Source: Sporomusaceae bacterium (GTDB lineage Bacteria; Bacillota; Negativicutes; Sporomusales; UBA7701). Taken from it: a DNA stretch of 64,000 nucleotides. The notes beneath the pieces were generated by a model. The model saw nothing but the letters and a program-made list of their open reading frames with translations, ran no database searches and was not told the DNA's origin. Location of the stretch: positions 1-64,000 of the forward strand of contig JAVKTQ010000003.1 in the NCBI GenBank assembly GCA_031460455.1, written 5' to 3'. Every line of letters starts with the position of its first letter. Within the stretch, counting starts at the first letter, position 1. This document shows, in pieces, positions 8,202 through 16,590 of this stretch. The position numbers were made by a program, and so were the translations under genes.

Positions 8202-8291
8202 TGTCGAGTACAGCAATATGTAGGGCTGAAAGACTTGGGGCGGCAACGACTAATAATGAACCATATGGGATACATTTAGCATAATGTTCGG
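8202..8291 (+). repeat. left end of Tn7-like element: two TnsB-type sites
   Basis: Site L1 at 8202-8222 has TGTC, six bases, then AGCA-AT-ATGT. Site L2 at 8268-8291 has AGCA-TA-ATGT, a 10-base exact match to right-end site B read in reverse. Site L2 is itself flanked by an imperfect inverted repeat (8249-8264 with 8296-8311). Confidence 0.65.
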
Positions 8292-8336
8292 CCTAATGGT
8301 CCATTATCAGTAGCGAACCGCTTCTCTAAACATAGT

Positions 8337-8366
8337 AAAACAGGGATTTTGTCCCTGTTTTTTATT
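8337..8366 (+). terminator. intrinsic terminator inside transposon left end
   Basis: AAAACAGGGA pairs with TCCCTGTTTT around a short loop, followed by a long T-rich run. It would stop plus-strand transcripts entering the element before its first gene. Confidence 0.8.
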
Positions 8367-8498
8367 TTTTATTTTTATCCGATAGTTGTTTACGCATAAC
8401 CTTACTTTCGACATAAAAAGATGTAAGTCGAAAAAATATTTAAATTTCATGCATATAACTTATTTTCAGCGGTAACAATATGGGGGTATTTTGAAGAA

Positions 8499-9416
8499 AT
8501 GGGTGATTATATGTCGGAATTCTCATGGAGCCTTTCAAGAGCCAAAACGTTCTATCGTTGCCGCCGCGGTTACTATTATCATTACTACGCTTCCCAATAT
8601 GACCCTAATATAGCGTTGCTAAAGGGAATGCAGACTTTACCGAGTTTTGTTGGAAGCGTTCTTCATTCGGTTGCGAAAACCGCTATTTGGTGCAAACTGG
8701 CTACGGGCTCGGTCGAGGAGGACCTTTTATTATTGTTGGCTATGGAAAAGTTGAATGAGACGATGTCAGCCTGCAGAGATAAGGCGAATTGGGCAAGGCT
8801 CAACAGTAAGAAAGTGGTTATGCTGCAAGAAGCCTATTACTTCATGGACGCGAGCCTTATTAGGCGAATAGAGGGTTTTCGCGAAAAAATTAAATTGCTA
8901 GTCAATAATTTGGTTGCTTCACAGACGCTCAAGGAAATCGACCCCTCAAAAAGCAGGCAGGTACTTGAAGTCGACAGACTCACTGATTTCAGGTTCGAAG
9001 GCACCAAAATATTCGTCAAACTCGACTTGCTCGACTCTATTAAGGCGCCGATTTACGTCATTCGAGATTTCAAGACTGGTGACACGGTAGACATGTACCA
9101 GCCGCCGCTCTATACCTTGGCTGTAATGAATAGGTTTGCCGTTCCGCAAGACACTGTCGAAACTTACATTGAGTATCTAAATCACAATCAGGCAAAACGT
9201 TTTCCGGTAACGACGCGCCTTATTGACCACACGGCCGAGTTTATGCGAACTTCGATTGCCGAAATGAAAGGCTTTTTAAAAAATCGCGCAAAGAATACTC
9301 CGCTGTCCGCCGACGCTTTTCCGGGCCAAAATAATGACGAGATTTGCTATAGATGTAACTTCATCGAAGTCTGTGACCAGTACAAGGGCAAAGCATTTTT
9401 AAAGATGGTTCCATGA
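8499..9416 (+). CDS. Cas4/AddB-like PD-(D/E)XK nuclease with Fe-S cysteines
   Basis: The 305-residue protein looks like the RecB/AddB-type exonuclease fold. It has His in GSVLHSVAKT, an acidic residue in VKLDLLDS, the catalytic RDFKTGD block, and a QPPLYTLAV motif. One N-terminal Cys (FYRCRRGYY) and a C-terminal CYRCNFIEVC (CxxC-x5-C) together form the four-cysteine pattern of Cas4 and AddB iron-sulphur nucleases. The ATG at 8499 and the ATG at 8511 are both possible; GGGTGAT precedes the second. It is transposon cargo without Cas1/Cas2 or AddA. Function unknown; defence or a transposition accessory role are both possible. Confidence 0.65.
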   Translation: MGDYMSEFSWSLSRAKTFYRCRRGYYYHYYASQYDPNIALLKGMQTLPSFVGSVLHSVAKTAIWCKLATGSVEEDLLLLLAMEKLNETMSACRDKANWARLNSKKVVMLQEAYYFMDASLIRRIEGFREKIKLLVNNLVASQTLKEIDPSKSRQVLEVDRLTDFRFEGTKIFVKLDLLDSIKAPIYVIRDFKTGDTVDMYQPPLYTLAVMNRFAVPQDTVETYIEYLNHNQAKRFPVTTRLIDHTAEFMRTSIAEMKGFLKNRAKNTPLSADAFPGQNNDEICYRCNFIEVCDQYKGKAFLKMVP

Positions 9417-9426
9417 CGAAAGCAAA

Positions 9427-9476
9427 ATAGCGGCAAATCAAAGCCGCTATGGTCGCCCATAGCGGTCAACTTTTTT
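9427..9476 (+). terminator. terminator with alternative hairpins
   Basis: ATAGCGGC pairs with GCCGCTAT (9427-9450), while CCGCTAT can instead pair with ATAGCGG downstream (9445-9466), followed by TTTTTT. It ends the nuclease transcript. Confidence 0.7.
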
Positions 9477-9512
9477 GTGAGTTATGAATAACGTTAATAA
9501 ATCGGAAGAATA

Positions 9513-9749
9513 CTACGGAAGGCTGTCGTGGGAGCGCAGTAAGTCGACTATTTTTACGTCTAGCCCCTTGGCGATATGGAATAACACCGCAAGGGAATAA
9601 TTCTGTTCAGAATAAGGGGCCTCAATTTTACTTAGGTAGCTTTTACTGATGCCGATTTTATCTGCTAGTTGTTGCTGGGTAAGGTTACTTACTTTTCTGC
9701 AGGCGGCTATGTTTCGGCCTATGGTCTTGTACATCTCTTGAACAGACAT
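9513..9749 (-). CDS. XRE-family HTH transcriptional regulator
   Basis: The 78-residue protein is essentially one Cro/CI-type helix-turn-helix: NLTQQQLADKIGISKSYLSK carries the two helices. It has no ligand domain. The ATG at 9749 has GGAAGGAATTTGCCAA upstream; the longer frame to 9809 lacks one. It is divergent from tniQ and lies inside the transposon, so it probably represses the transposition genes and itself. A possible operator is AAGT-CAGA-ACTT at about 9813-9824 in the shared upstream region. Confidence 0.8.
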   Translation of the reverse strand: MSVQEMYKTIGRNIAACRKVSNLTQQQLADKIGISKSYLSKIEAPYSEQNYSLAVLFHIAKGLDVKIVDLLRSHDSLP

Positions 9750-9884
9750 TTGGCAAATTCCTTCCAAAAGTTTCATCAATAGGGTGATTATCATGAAACC
9801 TATTGTCAAGAAGTCAGAACTTTTATATTATATTTTTAATTATCTGTTTAATTGTTCTTTTGGTCAAAGCCATCAAAATAACAA

Positions 9885-9937
9885 CATGGGAAGATATGTG
9901 CCAATATCTGGCGCAATCTTCCCATGAAGCTTTTTTA
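9885..9937 (+). terminator. first of two similar terminators upstream of tniQ
   Basis: CATGGGAAGAT (9885-9895) pairs perfectly with ATCTTCCCATG (9916-9926), followed by AAGCTTTTTTA. The stem shares the core ATGGGAAG with the second terminator at 10039-10090. Confidence 0.7.
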
Positions 9938-9990
9938 GGCATAGATTGAAATTAATAATTATGGTATAAGAATAATCAACCTGTAAGGTG

Positions 9991-10092
9991 ATGATGTACG
10001 TGAAACCAAAAGCACCAATAAAACAAAATAACAAGCACGAATGGGAAGGCAAGCCGGTCAGAATACGGCGCCTTCCCATTCGGTGTTTTTAG
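9991..10092 (+). CDS. 33-codon putative leader peptide upstream of tniQ
   Basis: An ORF of 33 codons begins ATG-ATG (9991) after AAGGTG, with a GTG at 10000 at better spacing. The peptide is basic (MMYVKPKAPIKQ...). Its 3' half is the second terminator hairpin, so a ribosome translating it would cover the stem. It ends 13 nt before tniQ. This suggests translation-linked attenuation rather than a functional peptide. Confidence 0.45.
   Translation: MMYVKPKAPIKQNNKHEWEGKPVRIRRLPIRCF
10039..10090 (+). terminator. second terminator, overlapping the leader ORF
   Basis: GAATGGGAAGGC (10039-10050) pairs with GCCTTCCCATTC (10070-10081), followed by GGTGTTTTT. The 3' arm of the upstream terminator could pair with the 5' arm of this one, giving an alternative antiterminator. 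Confidence 0.65.
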
Positions 10093-10105
10093 GGGTTATA
10101 CCAAT

Positions 10106-11422
10106 ATGATTGTATGTACGCAAGATGAGGTATGTTTCCTTGATGATGAGCATAACAACAGCGCTGTGAGCCGGTTGTTTGATTTGGTACCATTGGGCAT
10201 TGGGACAGGACTAATTGAAGGCCTGTCAGGCTACATCTCCCGGTTAGCCGAAAGCCATTGTGTAACGGCGGGCTACATCGTCGATAAAGAGTTAGCGCCA
10301 TTAATGAACAAACAGTACCTTCTCAACATAGCCGAAAACGGGGGGACCCGGTTTTACGAGAACTCGTGTATGATTGTCGGCACGGGACGCGCAGCAAACG
10401 AATTCTCCCGAGCTTTAATGCATCTAACGGGAAGAACCGACCTAGTTTCTACAACGATGCTTCCTTTATATAATATAGTTCCTAGCCGACACCTTGTTCG
10501 GAAGCAACGTGCTTGGTGCGCCCGGTGCTATGAGGAGCAAAAACAAGGAGGCGGAGATATCTATGACATGCTTATATGGGCATTGCAGGTAGTTGAGGCA
10601 TGCCCGATACACAGAACACAGCTTACTCACCAGTGTCCTCAATGTGGACAGGGCATGTTGCTACTAGAACGAAAAACACGCCCCGGATATTGCGCGAGGT
10701 GCGGTTCTTGGCTCGGTGACACTGATACTGAGCTTTTGGCTTCAAATCAAGACGTCACTGTCGCAACAATGGCGACTCAACTTATCGAACACTTTTCTCA
10801 GCATACCGGTAACGAGAAACCATCAGTCCCCCAATTCTTTGAGTGGGCAATTAATCACAAGACCGAAGGGAATAACGCCGCATTCGCAAGGTTAATTGGA
10901 GTGGCTAAGGGTACGCTAGCCGGATGGGTGCACGGAAATAATTTACCGCCGCTTCCTTTACTGTTAAAGAGCATGGTGATATCAGAAGCAACGCCACAAG
11001 TACTTTTTAACGCCACGGGCAAAACGCTTGGTTGCTCGAGACACAAGACGATGAGGAGCGTAAGCTGCGGCAGTGTAAGTGGATTCTTCAGTGACTTATT
11101 AAAGACGGCTGAGCCGCTATCGTTAAAGCAGGTTTCGACGTTATTAAGAAAGGACCGGAAAATGGTCCGCCAAAAATATCCCGAGTTCGCAAAAGCAATT
11201 ACCAAGAGATTCGCCACTAACCGGGAAATGCGAAAGAATACTCGTAGAGAGCACCTTTCTAAGTTGGTTAAGGAGGCTGTAACGGAAATAAGTCGTGCTG
11301 GAATTTATCCTACGCGACGTTTGGTGGAAAAACGCCTTCAAAAGCCGGGTGTACTCCGCGAAAGCGCTTTACGCAAAGTATGGAACCAAGCAGTTAAGGA
11401 GGACATGCACTATGATGGATGA
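10106..11422 (+). CDS. tniQ: TniQ/TnsD-family target selection protein
   Basis: The 438-residue protein has the TniQ N-terminus (GLIEGLSGYISRLAESH) and paired zinc-finger blocks: WCARCYEEQ, CPIHRTQLTHQCPQCGQ and YCARCGSW. TniQ/TnsD proteins choose the target DNA and recruit TnsC in Tn7-like transposons. The C-terminal half is long and helix-turn-helix-like, as in TnsD proteins that bind a fixed site. It precedes tnsAB with an 11-nt overlap. The upstream ribosome site is weak (AGGGGTTAT), consistent with regulated expression. Confidence 0.85.
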   Translation: MIVCTQDEVCFLDDEHNNSAVSRLFDLVPLGIGTGLIEGLSGYISRLAESHCVTAGYIVDKELAPLMNKQYLLNIAENGGTRFYENSCMIVGTGRAANEFSRALMHLTGRTDLVSTTMLPLYNIVPSRHLVRKQRAWCARCYEEQKQGGGDIYDMLIWALQVVEACPIHRTQLTHQCPQCGQGMLLLERKTRPGYCARCGSWLGDTDTELLASNQDVTVATMATQLIEHFSQHTGNEKPSVPQFFEWAINHKTEGNNAAFARLIGVAKGTLAGWVHGNNLPPLPLLLKSMVISEATPQVLFNATGKTLGCSRHKTMRSVSCGSVSGFFSDLLKTAEPLSLKQVSTLLRKDRKMVRQKYPEFAKAITKRFATNREMRKNTRREHLSKLVKEAVTEISRAGIYPTRRLVEKRLQKPGVLRESALRKVWNQAVKEDMHYDG

Positions 11423-13988
11423 CCAAGAATATAGAAAATGGGTTCAGATGAACCTATTCACTGATTTTGCAGATAAGCGCGTCAGCGAGATTCGTTCGTC
11501 GCCGCCGTCCCGAAACTGCGTTTCGGGTCAAGGTAATGTCCATGGTGCTTACCCAAGCCGAAAGATGAATGTAACCATTCAATACGAAAGCCACACCGTT
11601 GAGCGAAGTTTTTTGCTAGAGTATGAGCACGATTCGGACGTCTTAGAGTTTTATGACCAACCGGGACCGATTCAGGTTAGTTATAAGACACCCAGCGGGC
11701 GTAATGTCACAGCGCAGCACACGCCTGATTACTTTGTGATAAGGACCCAATGTGCAGGGTGGGAAGAAGTTAAGCCTGAGGCTAAACTCCAGGAACTAGC
11801 CAAGATACAACCTAACAGATACGAAAGAGAAACTGACGGTACATGGCGGTCGCGCCCAGCGGAAAAGTACGCGGAGCAGTATGGCCTGTATTATAGAATA
11901 AGGGTAGACTCGGAAATAAATGTTACCCTCACAGATAACTATGACTATCTGCGCAACTATATGGGAGTCCCAGAGTCTGTTGATTTAAAGCAGCGGACAC
12001 TCATAAAAACTTACGTAGAACAAAATGAGGGCATAAGCCTGCTTAATGTTAAGCGGAGTTTCCCGGAGGCAGTTGACGACATCAATAATATGATTGTCGC
12101 GCGAGAAATATATGTGGACCTTGAGACATATTCCTTGCGTGACCTACAACGAGTTCCGGTGTTTTCGAAAGAGTCTATAGCCGAAATAACAGATACCCCC
12201 CAAGAACAGCAGAGGCAACCACCTTTCATTACCCCAATAGAAGGGGAGACGATATTTTGGGACGGCGTGTCATGGGAAATCGTTAATGCTGGTGGTACGG
12301 GCATTACGCTGAAGTCTGAAAAAGGGCAAGTAGGTTTTCTTGCCTATCCTGACCTAGAAAAGCTGGTCAACGGAAGGCTTATAGTACCCGGGCCCTCGAC
12401 GAGAGTAGTTGGGGGTAAAACACTGCAGAATGCCAGCGAAAGCATGCTGAAAAAGGCTTTAGAACGGCTGAGTTTTGTGGAGCGGTATCTCAAGACTGGT
12501 GAAGTTCCAGCGCATGTGACAAGCCTTCGAACACTCCAGCGATGGGCGCACGCATATAACGATGCCAAGCGAACCTTGGGTTCAGGGCTTTTAGGGCTAA
12601 TACCTTCAGAGGAACGTCGGGGAAATCGCTCATGCAAATTGCCGGCCGAAGTTAACGACGCGGTAAATGATTTTATTGTTAATCAATACGAAAGCAAAAG
12701 AGGTATGGGGCCTTCTGCAGTTTACGGTTTATTGAAAGAGGAGTTCGCGCGAAGGAATATTAAGCCGCCAAGCTTTCCTACTTTTTGCGCTCGTGTAATC
12801 GCTAGGCCCATATACGAGCAAGTCAAAAAACGATTTGGGAAAAGGGCCGCATATAAACATAAGCCGTTCATTTGGTTCCTAGGGCCAAGCGTCCCGAGAC
12901 ATGGAAGCTTTTTCATGCACATATGCCATGTTGACCATACCGAGTTAGACATCGAGCTAGAAAACCCTGAAACAGGGATAAAAAAGAAACCTTGGGCGAC
13001 GTTTCTTATGTGCGCCTACACACGAACACTTCTCGCGGTTTACATTACGTTTGCGCCGCCATCAAGAGTATCTGTGATGATGGTGCTCAGGGAATGCGTT
13101 CGTCGCTGGAACCGATTGCCACAGGTGCTCGTGACCGATGGAGGCAAAGAGTTTCACAGCAACTACACCGAATGTTTGCTCGCGCGATACGACGTTGAGA
13201 AGAAGGTTCGTCCGCCCGCGCAACCCAGGTGGGGTTCAGTTTGCGAACGGTTATTCGGAACAGCCAATACCCAGTTCGTACACAACTTAATAGGCAATAC
13301 AAAAATAATGAAGCAAGTCCGACTGGTTACGAAGTCCATAAACCCCAAGAACCTTGCTGTCTGGACTCTTAAAGACTTCAATGAGGCGATAATGGAATGG
13401 GCATATGAAGCATATGACACGAATGAGCACTCGACGTTAGGTATGAGCCCGCGCCAAGCGCGAGAGATGTCCGCAAGGAACCATGGGAGGCGGGACCAAA
13501 AAATTATCCGTTTTGATGACTTCTATTTAAATAGCATGATGCCGGTTCGTACGGGGACGGTGACAGTAAACAGTACAAGAGGCGTTCTTATCAACCGTTT
13601 ACCATACTGGCACAATTCGTTTGGGCGGCTACATGGGGAAAAGGTCGAAGCATATTATGACCCCTTCAATGCTGGGGTAGCTTACGCCCGTATTAACGGA
13701 AAGGTGGTCGAACTTAGGAGCCCGTACTATAACTTTGAGAACTACGACTACTGGGATGTAAAGGCCGCCACGGAGGAACTGATTAGCAAAGGCATAACCC
13801 CCAATGGCAAATCGATTAGCACGCACTTGGCCAAATCTCACCAAAAAGAGGAGGAGCAAAGAGAGCAAGGTGAGGCTGAAGTGCTTGTAAATAATTATGA
13901 TGAAGAAACTGATAGCGCTGCCGTCGATACTGTTGACTGTATCTGGGACGTCGCTAAAGGCGAGCTTCAAGTATATGAACAATTTTAA
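11412..13988 (+). CDS. tnsAB: TnsA-TnsB fusion transposase
   Basis: The 858-residue protein joins both Tn7 transposase activities. The N-terminal part has the TnsA endonuclease residues in EYEHDSDVLEFYDQP, TPDYFV and EEVKPEAK, followed by a winged-helix-like segment. The C-terminal part is a TnsB/Mu-type DDE integrase with Asp in HVDHTELD, Asp in VLVTDGGKEF and Glu in VCERLFGTAN. The fusion would cut 5' ends (TnsA) and join 3' ends (TnsB), favouring cut-and-paste. The ATG at 11412 follows AAGGAGG, which lies in the tniQ end. A longer frame from 11295 lies inside tniQ. Confidence 0.85.
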   Translation: MMDDQEYRKWVQMNLFTDFADKRVSEIRSSPPSRNCVSGQGNVHGAYPSRKMNVTIQYESHTVERSFLLEYEHDSDVLEFYDQPGPIQVSYKTPSGRNVTAQHTPDYFVIRTQCAGWEEVKPEAKLQELAKIQPNRYERETDGTWRSRPAEKYAEQYGLYYRIRVDSEINVTLTDNYDYLRNYMGVPESVDLKQRTLIKTYVEQNEGISLLNVKRSFPEAVDDINNMIVAREIYVDLETYSLRDLQRVPVFSKESIAEITDTPQEQQRQPPFITPIEGETIFWDGVSWEIVNAGGTGITLKSEKGQVGFLAYPDLEKLVNGRLIVPGPSTRVVGGKTLQNASESMLKKALERLSFVERYLKTGEVPAHVTSLRTLQRWAHAYNDAKRTLGSGLLGLIPSEERRGNRSCKLPAEVNDAVNDFIVNQYESKRGMGPSAVYGLLKEEFARRNIKPPSFPTFCARVIARPIYEQVKKRFGKRAAYKHKPFIWFLGPSVPRHGSFFMHICHVDHTELDIELENPETGIKKKPWATFLMCAYTRTLLAVYITFAPPSRVSVMMVLRECVRRWNRLPQVLVTDGGKEFHSNYTECLLARYDVEKKVRPPAQPRWGSVCERLFGTANTQFVHNLIGNTKIMKQVRLVTKSINPKNLAVWTLKDFNEAIMEWAYEAYDTNEHSTLGMSPRQAREMSARNHGRRDQKIIRFDDFYLNSMMPVRTGTVTVNSTRGVLINRLPYWHNSFGRLHGEKVEAYYDPFNAGVAYARINGKVVELRSPYYNFENYDYWDVKAATEELISKGITPNGKSISTHLAKSHQKEEEQREQGEAEVLVNNYDEETDSAAVDTVDCIWDVAKGELQVYEQF

Positions 13989-14002
13989 CAGGAGAGTGAA
14001 AA

Positions 14003-15100
14003 ATGATGGATATTCCGGCATTAGAAGCGAAGGACAAGTTCTTCAAGTATATCGCAAAGCACCCCAAAATCAAAGGACTTCACGAGGAGATAATCAGTAT
14101 CGTCAAGGAGCAGGTAGGAAGCCCAATTGTGTTAGTATATGGACCCACTGGTGTCGGAAAGACAACGCTGCTAAAGTTGGTTGCAGAAACTCTAAACCAG
14201 GAAATGTCAGCAGATACGGGTTCTTCAGGGCATATTGCGGTTGCTAGAACAGAAGTAATCAGCCCGAGCCAAGGAAATGGAATCGACTGGGCCGACTTTT
14301 ATCATCGACTGTTAGCCGACTTAAAGGACCCGGTTTTGCGACCTCAGGGCTCCCTCTTCCCGCAGACCTCGTTCGCGACGATTACTGAACGTCGAGGGGA
14401 AACGCAGTTACGTCGTACCCTTGAAAACGCAATTAAATTTCGACGACCTAAGGCTATTCTTATTGACGAAGCACAACATTGGTGTTCTGTCCGAAGCTCG
14501 TGGGTTCTCAGGAAGCAGCTCGATATCTTGAAGTCGTTGGCAAATTGTGCCGAAGTACCCATTATACTGTTTGGAACTTATGACCTCTTGGCAATGCGTA
14601 ATTTAAATGGTCAGCTTGGTAGACGTTGTCGTGAAGTACACTTTCCACGTTATAATCCGAACGACCAAGAAGACATGAAAACGTTTTGCAGCCTGATTAA
14701 TACTTTTGTGCAAGCAATGCCTTTTGAGAATAAGCCTGATTTGCTATCAGAGGTCGAGTTAATATTTCTAAGGACATTCGGTTGTACGGGAACTTTAAAG
14801 AGTTGGCTGGATAACGCAGTCTCCTTTGCATTAAATCAAGGGCATAAGGAACTGACGAAGGAATTGTTTATTAATAGAGCCCCGAGTCTCGAAACTGCAC
14901 ATGCAATAGCTAGGGAGACAATATATAGTGAAAATGCTATAAAGGAGACTCCAGAAATGAATCGCGAGTTGCGGGAGATGTTGCTTACATCAAAATTACC
15001 CGCCGCAGATATTCCGGCGCCTCAACGTATGCTCCCAATAAAGAAGAGAAGGGTCGGCGAGTGCAAACCTCAAAGACGAGCATGTGGTGGAATGTCCTAA
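14003..15100 (+). CDS. tnsC: TnsC/TniB-type AAA+ ATPase
   Basis: The 365-residue protein has Walker A GPTGVGKTT (about 47-55) and Walker B KAILIDEAQHW, typical of TnsC/TniB. It links TniQ at the target to TnsAB and controls target immunity in known Tn7-like systems. The ATG follows AGGAGAGTGAAAA, 14 nt after tnsAB, so the three genes form one operon. It is followed by a terminator and by the right-end TnsB sites. Confidence 0.85.
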   Translation: MMDIPALEAKDKFFKYIAKHPKIKGLHEEIISIVKEQVGSPIVLVYGPTGVGKTTLLKLVAETLNQEMSADTGSSGHIAVARTEVISPSQGNGIDWADFYHRLLADLKDPVLRPQGSLFPQTSFATITERRGETQLRRTLENAIKFRRPKAILIDEAQHWCSVRSSWVLRKQLDILKSLANCAEVPIILFGTYDLLAMRNLNGQLGRRCREVHFPRYNPNDQEDMKTFCSLINTFVQAMPFENKPDLLSEVELIFLRTFGCTGTLKSWLDNAVSFALNQGHKELTKELFINRAPSLETAHAIARETIYSENAIKETPEMNRELREMLLTSKLPAADIPAPQRMLPIKKRRVGECKPQRRACGGMS

Positions 15101-15103
15101 AAA

Positions 15104-15128
15104 AGGCTGCTTCGCAGCCTCTTTTTTT
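15104..15128 (+). terminator. terminator of the tniQ-tnsAB-tnsC operon
   Basis: AGGCTGC-TTC-GCAGCCT followed by seven T, starting just after the tnsC stop codon. Confidence 0.9.
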
Positions 15129-15146
15129 GTACATTAAAGTTATTCT

Positions 15147-15288
15147 CCGCCATTATTTGCTTTAATAATAAATCTCCGCCACATTATGCTTTAGTATTAG
15201 GCTTTACGAGGGCTTGGAAAAGCGGGTCATACACCAAATCGCGCCAAGATATCCTTTAATAGAACGACATTTTATGCTTAAATGGACA
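15147..15288 (+). repeat. right end of Tn7-like element: four TnsB-type sites
   Basis: Sites A (15147-15169), B (15176-15199), D (15241-15262) and C (15265-15288) share the pattern CGnCAT/ACAT, 2-4 bases, TGCTTTA. A and B are 29 bp apart; D and C are 24 bp apart. Site C ends ATGGACA at the proposed terminus. Four sites right and fewer left parallels Tn7. Confidence 0.7.
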
Positions 15289-15434
15289 GCGTAGTACGCG
15301 GGTTTTTTGTTGTTTGCTGTTTTGGTAGGTCACGGGTACCTCCACCAGCTAAAACCGGAAATATGGGTAAGACTGGATTATTGATACAAAAGAAGTGATC
15401 CCTTGTATCTTCATTGCGAATGGGAAAATATGGG

Positions 15435-16280
15435 TTAAAGTGGGGCCATTGCCATAATATTAAGCATGCAAGGTCCTATAGCGTTAAATTTGGGCGAGCC
15501 AACGTCGATGTTCTGGTGGAAAAATGTCGCAGATGGTTTCCCTTCCTCTATTGGGCGGCACAAAGATACAAGTTGAAAACCAAAATGCGTGGTGAACCCT
15601 AGTTGTAAATCGCCTCCAATTGTTGAGAATGTCTTATCTCTGATTACTCTTTCAATCACATTTTGCGGAGCTCTCCACCACTTTATATTCTTTTCGGGGA
15701 GGATAAGCCGAGCATCTTCGATAAGCTTAGCAATTTCAGACTTGTGATCTCCCAGTAGGTGAACGGTCTGCTCATCTGAAAAATCAATTTTGGAAACGTT
15801 AACTTGTATCGGACCGATTCCGGGGACAGGAGAAAGATGGAAAACCTGGAATTCGCTTTTTTTTATACAATAACCGCTGATTGCGACTTCGCATACGGGA
15901 GGAGTCCCTTGCACCATTGTCATTTGGTGTTCTTGAATTAAATGTTCAAGAAGGTTCTTTGCAAAGTTCGCAACGTCTTCCATGGAAGGGATTTCTCGTT
16001 GCTGCGTAGGAGAGGTTAGATTTCCTAGAAAATGACTAAGCAATGCATGGAGATTTAATCCCAGTAAAGAACTGCCAGCAAAAGAAAACCCAATTGTGTT
16101 CGTAAAATGCACCTTGTTGATAAAACCGTCGGGGCCTGCTTCTAAGCATGATAGGCGAATGGAGAATAACTTTGCACCGAAATCAAATACGGAGCTGGGC
16201 AAGGAAAGTCGGCTGTCACTGACTGACCATAATCTTGGTACCCCAGATTCTCTGTTTAACCAAGTTGCAACAATTGTCAT
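15435..16280 (-). CDS. putative proteasome-like (Ntn hydrolase) protein
   Basis: The 281-residue protein begins MTIVATWLN, so removal of Met would expose Thr. VSDSRLS follows about 20 residues later and GAKLF about 35 residues later. This is the Thr1-Asp17-Lys33 layout of HslV and proteasome beta subunits, though here the spacing is slightly longer. That points to an Ntn-hydrolase fold by inference. The rest is not recognised. The ATG at 16280 follows AGGAGG with about 10 nt spacing. It lies just outside the Tn7-like right end, with its 3' end facing the element, and has no obvious operon partner. Confidence 0.5.
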   Translation of the reverse strand: MTIVATWLNRESGVPRLWSVSDSRLSLPSSVFDFGAKLFSIRLSCLEAGPDGFINKVHFTNTIGFSFAGSSLLGLNLHALLSHFLGNLTSPTQQREIPSMEDVANFAKNLLEHLIQEHQMTMVQGTPPVCEVAISGYCIKKSEFQVFHLSPVPGIGPIQVNVSKIDFSDEQTVHLLGDHKSEIAKLIEDARLILPEKNIKWWRAPQNVIERVIRDKTFSTIGGDLQLGFTTHFGFQLVSLCRPIEEGKPSATFFHQNIDVGSPKFNAIGPCMLNIMAMAPL

Positions 16281-16430
16281 TTTATGGCATCCTCCTATAT
16301 GTGCTAGATTAACAAGATTCATGGGAGGTGTCAATGCATTGTAGCTGCAAAATTATTGGATTTGCAAGGTCACGCCTCGACTCCACCATGCAAATCCCAC
16401 TAAAAATGACCACGATGTGACTAAGACACG

Positions 16431-16480
16431 ATAATGGCCAAAGCGGACACCGAAATGGTGCAAACTGCTTTGGCCATTAT
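16431..16480. repeat. 14-bp perfect inverted repeat hairpin
   Basis: ATAATGGCCAAAGC (16431-16444) pairs perfectly with 16467-16480, and the loop holds a nested CACC/GGTG hairpin. No T-run follows. It could be a terminator without a tail, a small RNA or a protein-binding site. Confidence 0.55.
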
Positions 16481-16590
16481 GTTGTTCCTTCAGTTGAGTG
16501 TGAAGGAAGTCGGGCCTTTATTGAGAATAAAGCTGGCCAACCCCTTTGACATATATATAGTGCTTGGATCTGCGAAATTTTATAGGGTTT

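Larger units (their letters stand above)
8202..15288 (+). mobile_element. Tn7-like transposon with TnsA-TnsB fusion
   Basis: The 7.1-kb element starts TGTCGAG at 8202 and ends AATGGACA at 15288. Both ends carry TnsB-like sites with core AGCA-(2 or 4 nt)-ATGT or close variants in opposite orientation. In the two terminal sites AGCA lies exactly six bases after TGTC. The transposition genes are tniQ, tnsAB and tnsC, reading toward the right end; the left half carries a Cas4/AddB-like nuclease and an XRE regulator. The flanking 5-mers (TTGCC left, GCGTA right) do not match, so no target duplication is visible. No CRISPR-Cas genes are present. Confidence 0.75.

Noticed and set aside
15140-15290. 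Repeated units that could suggest a small CRISPR array
   Set aside because: The repeats are short, degenerate, unevenly spaced, and match the left transposon end in reverse, so they are TnsB sites.
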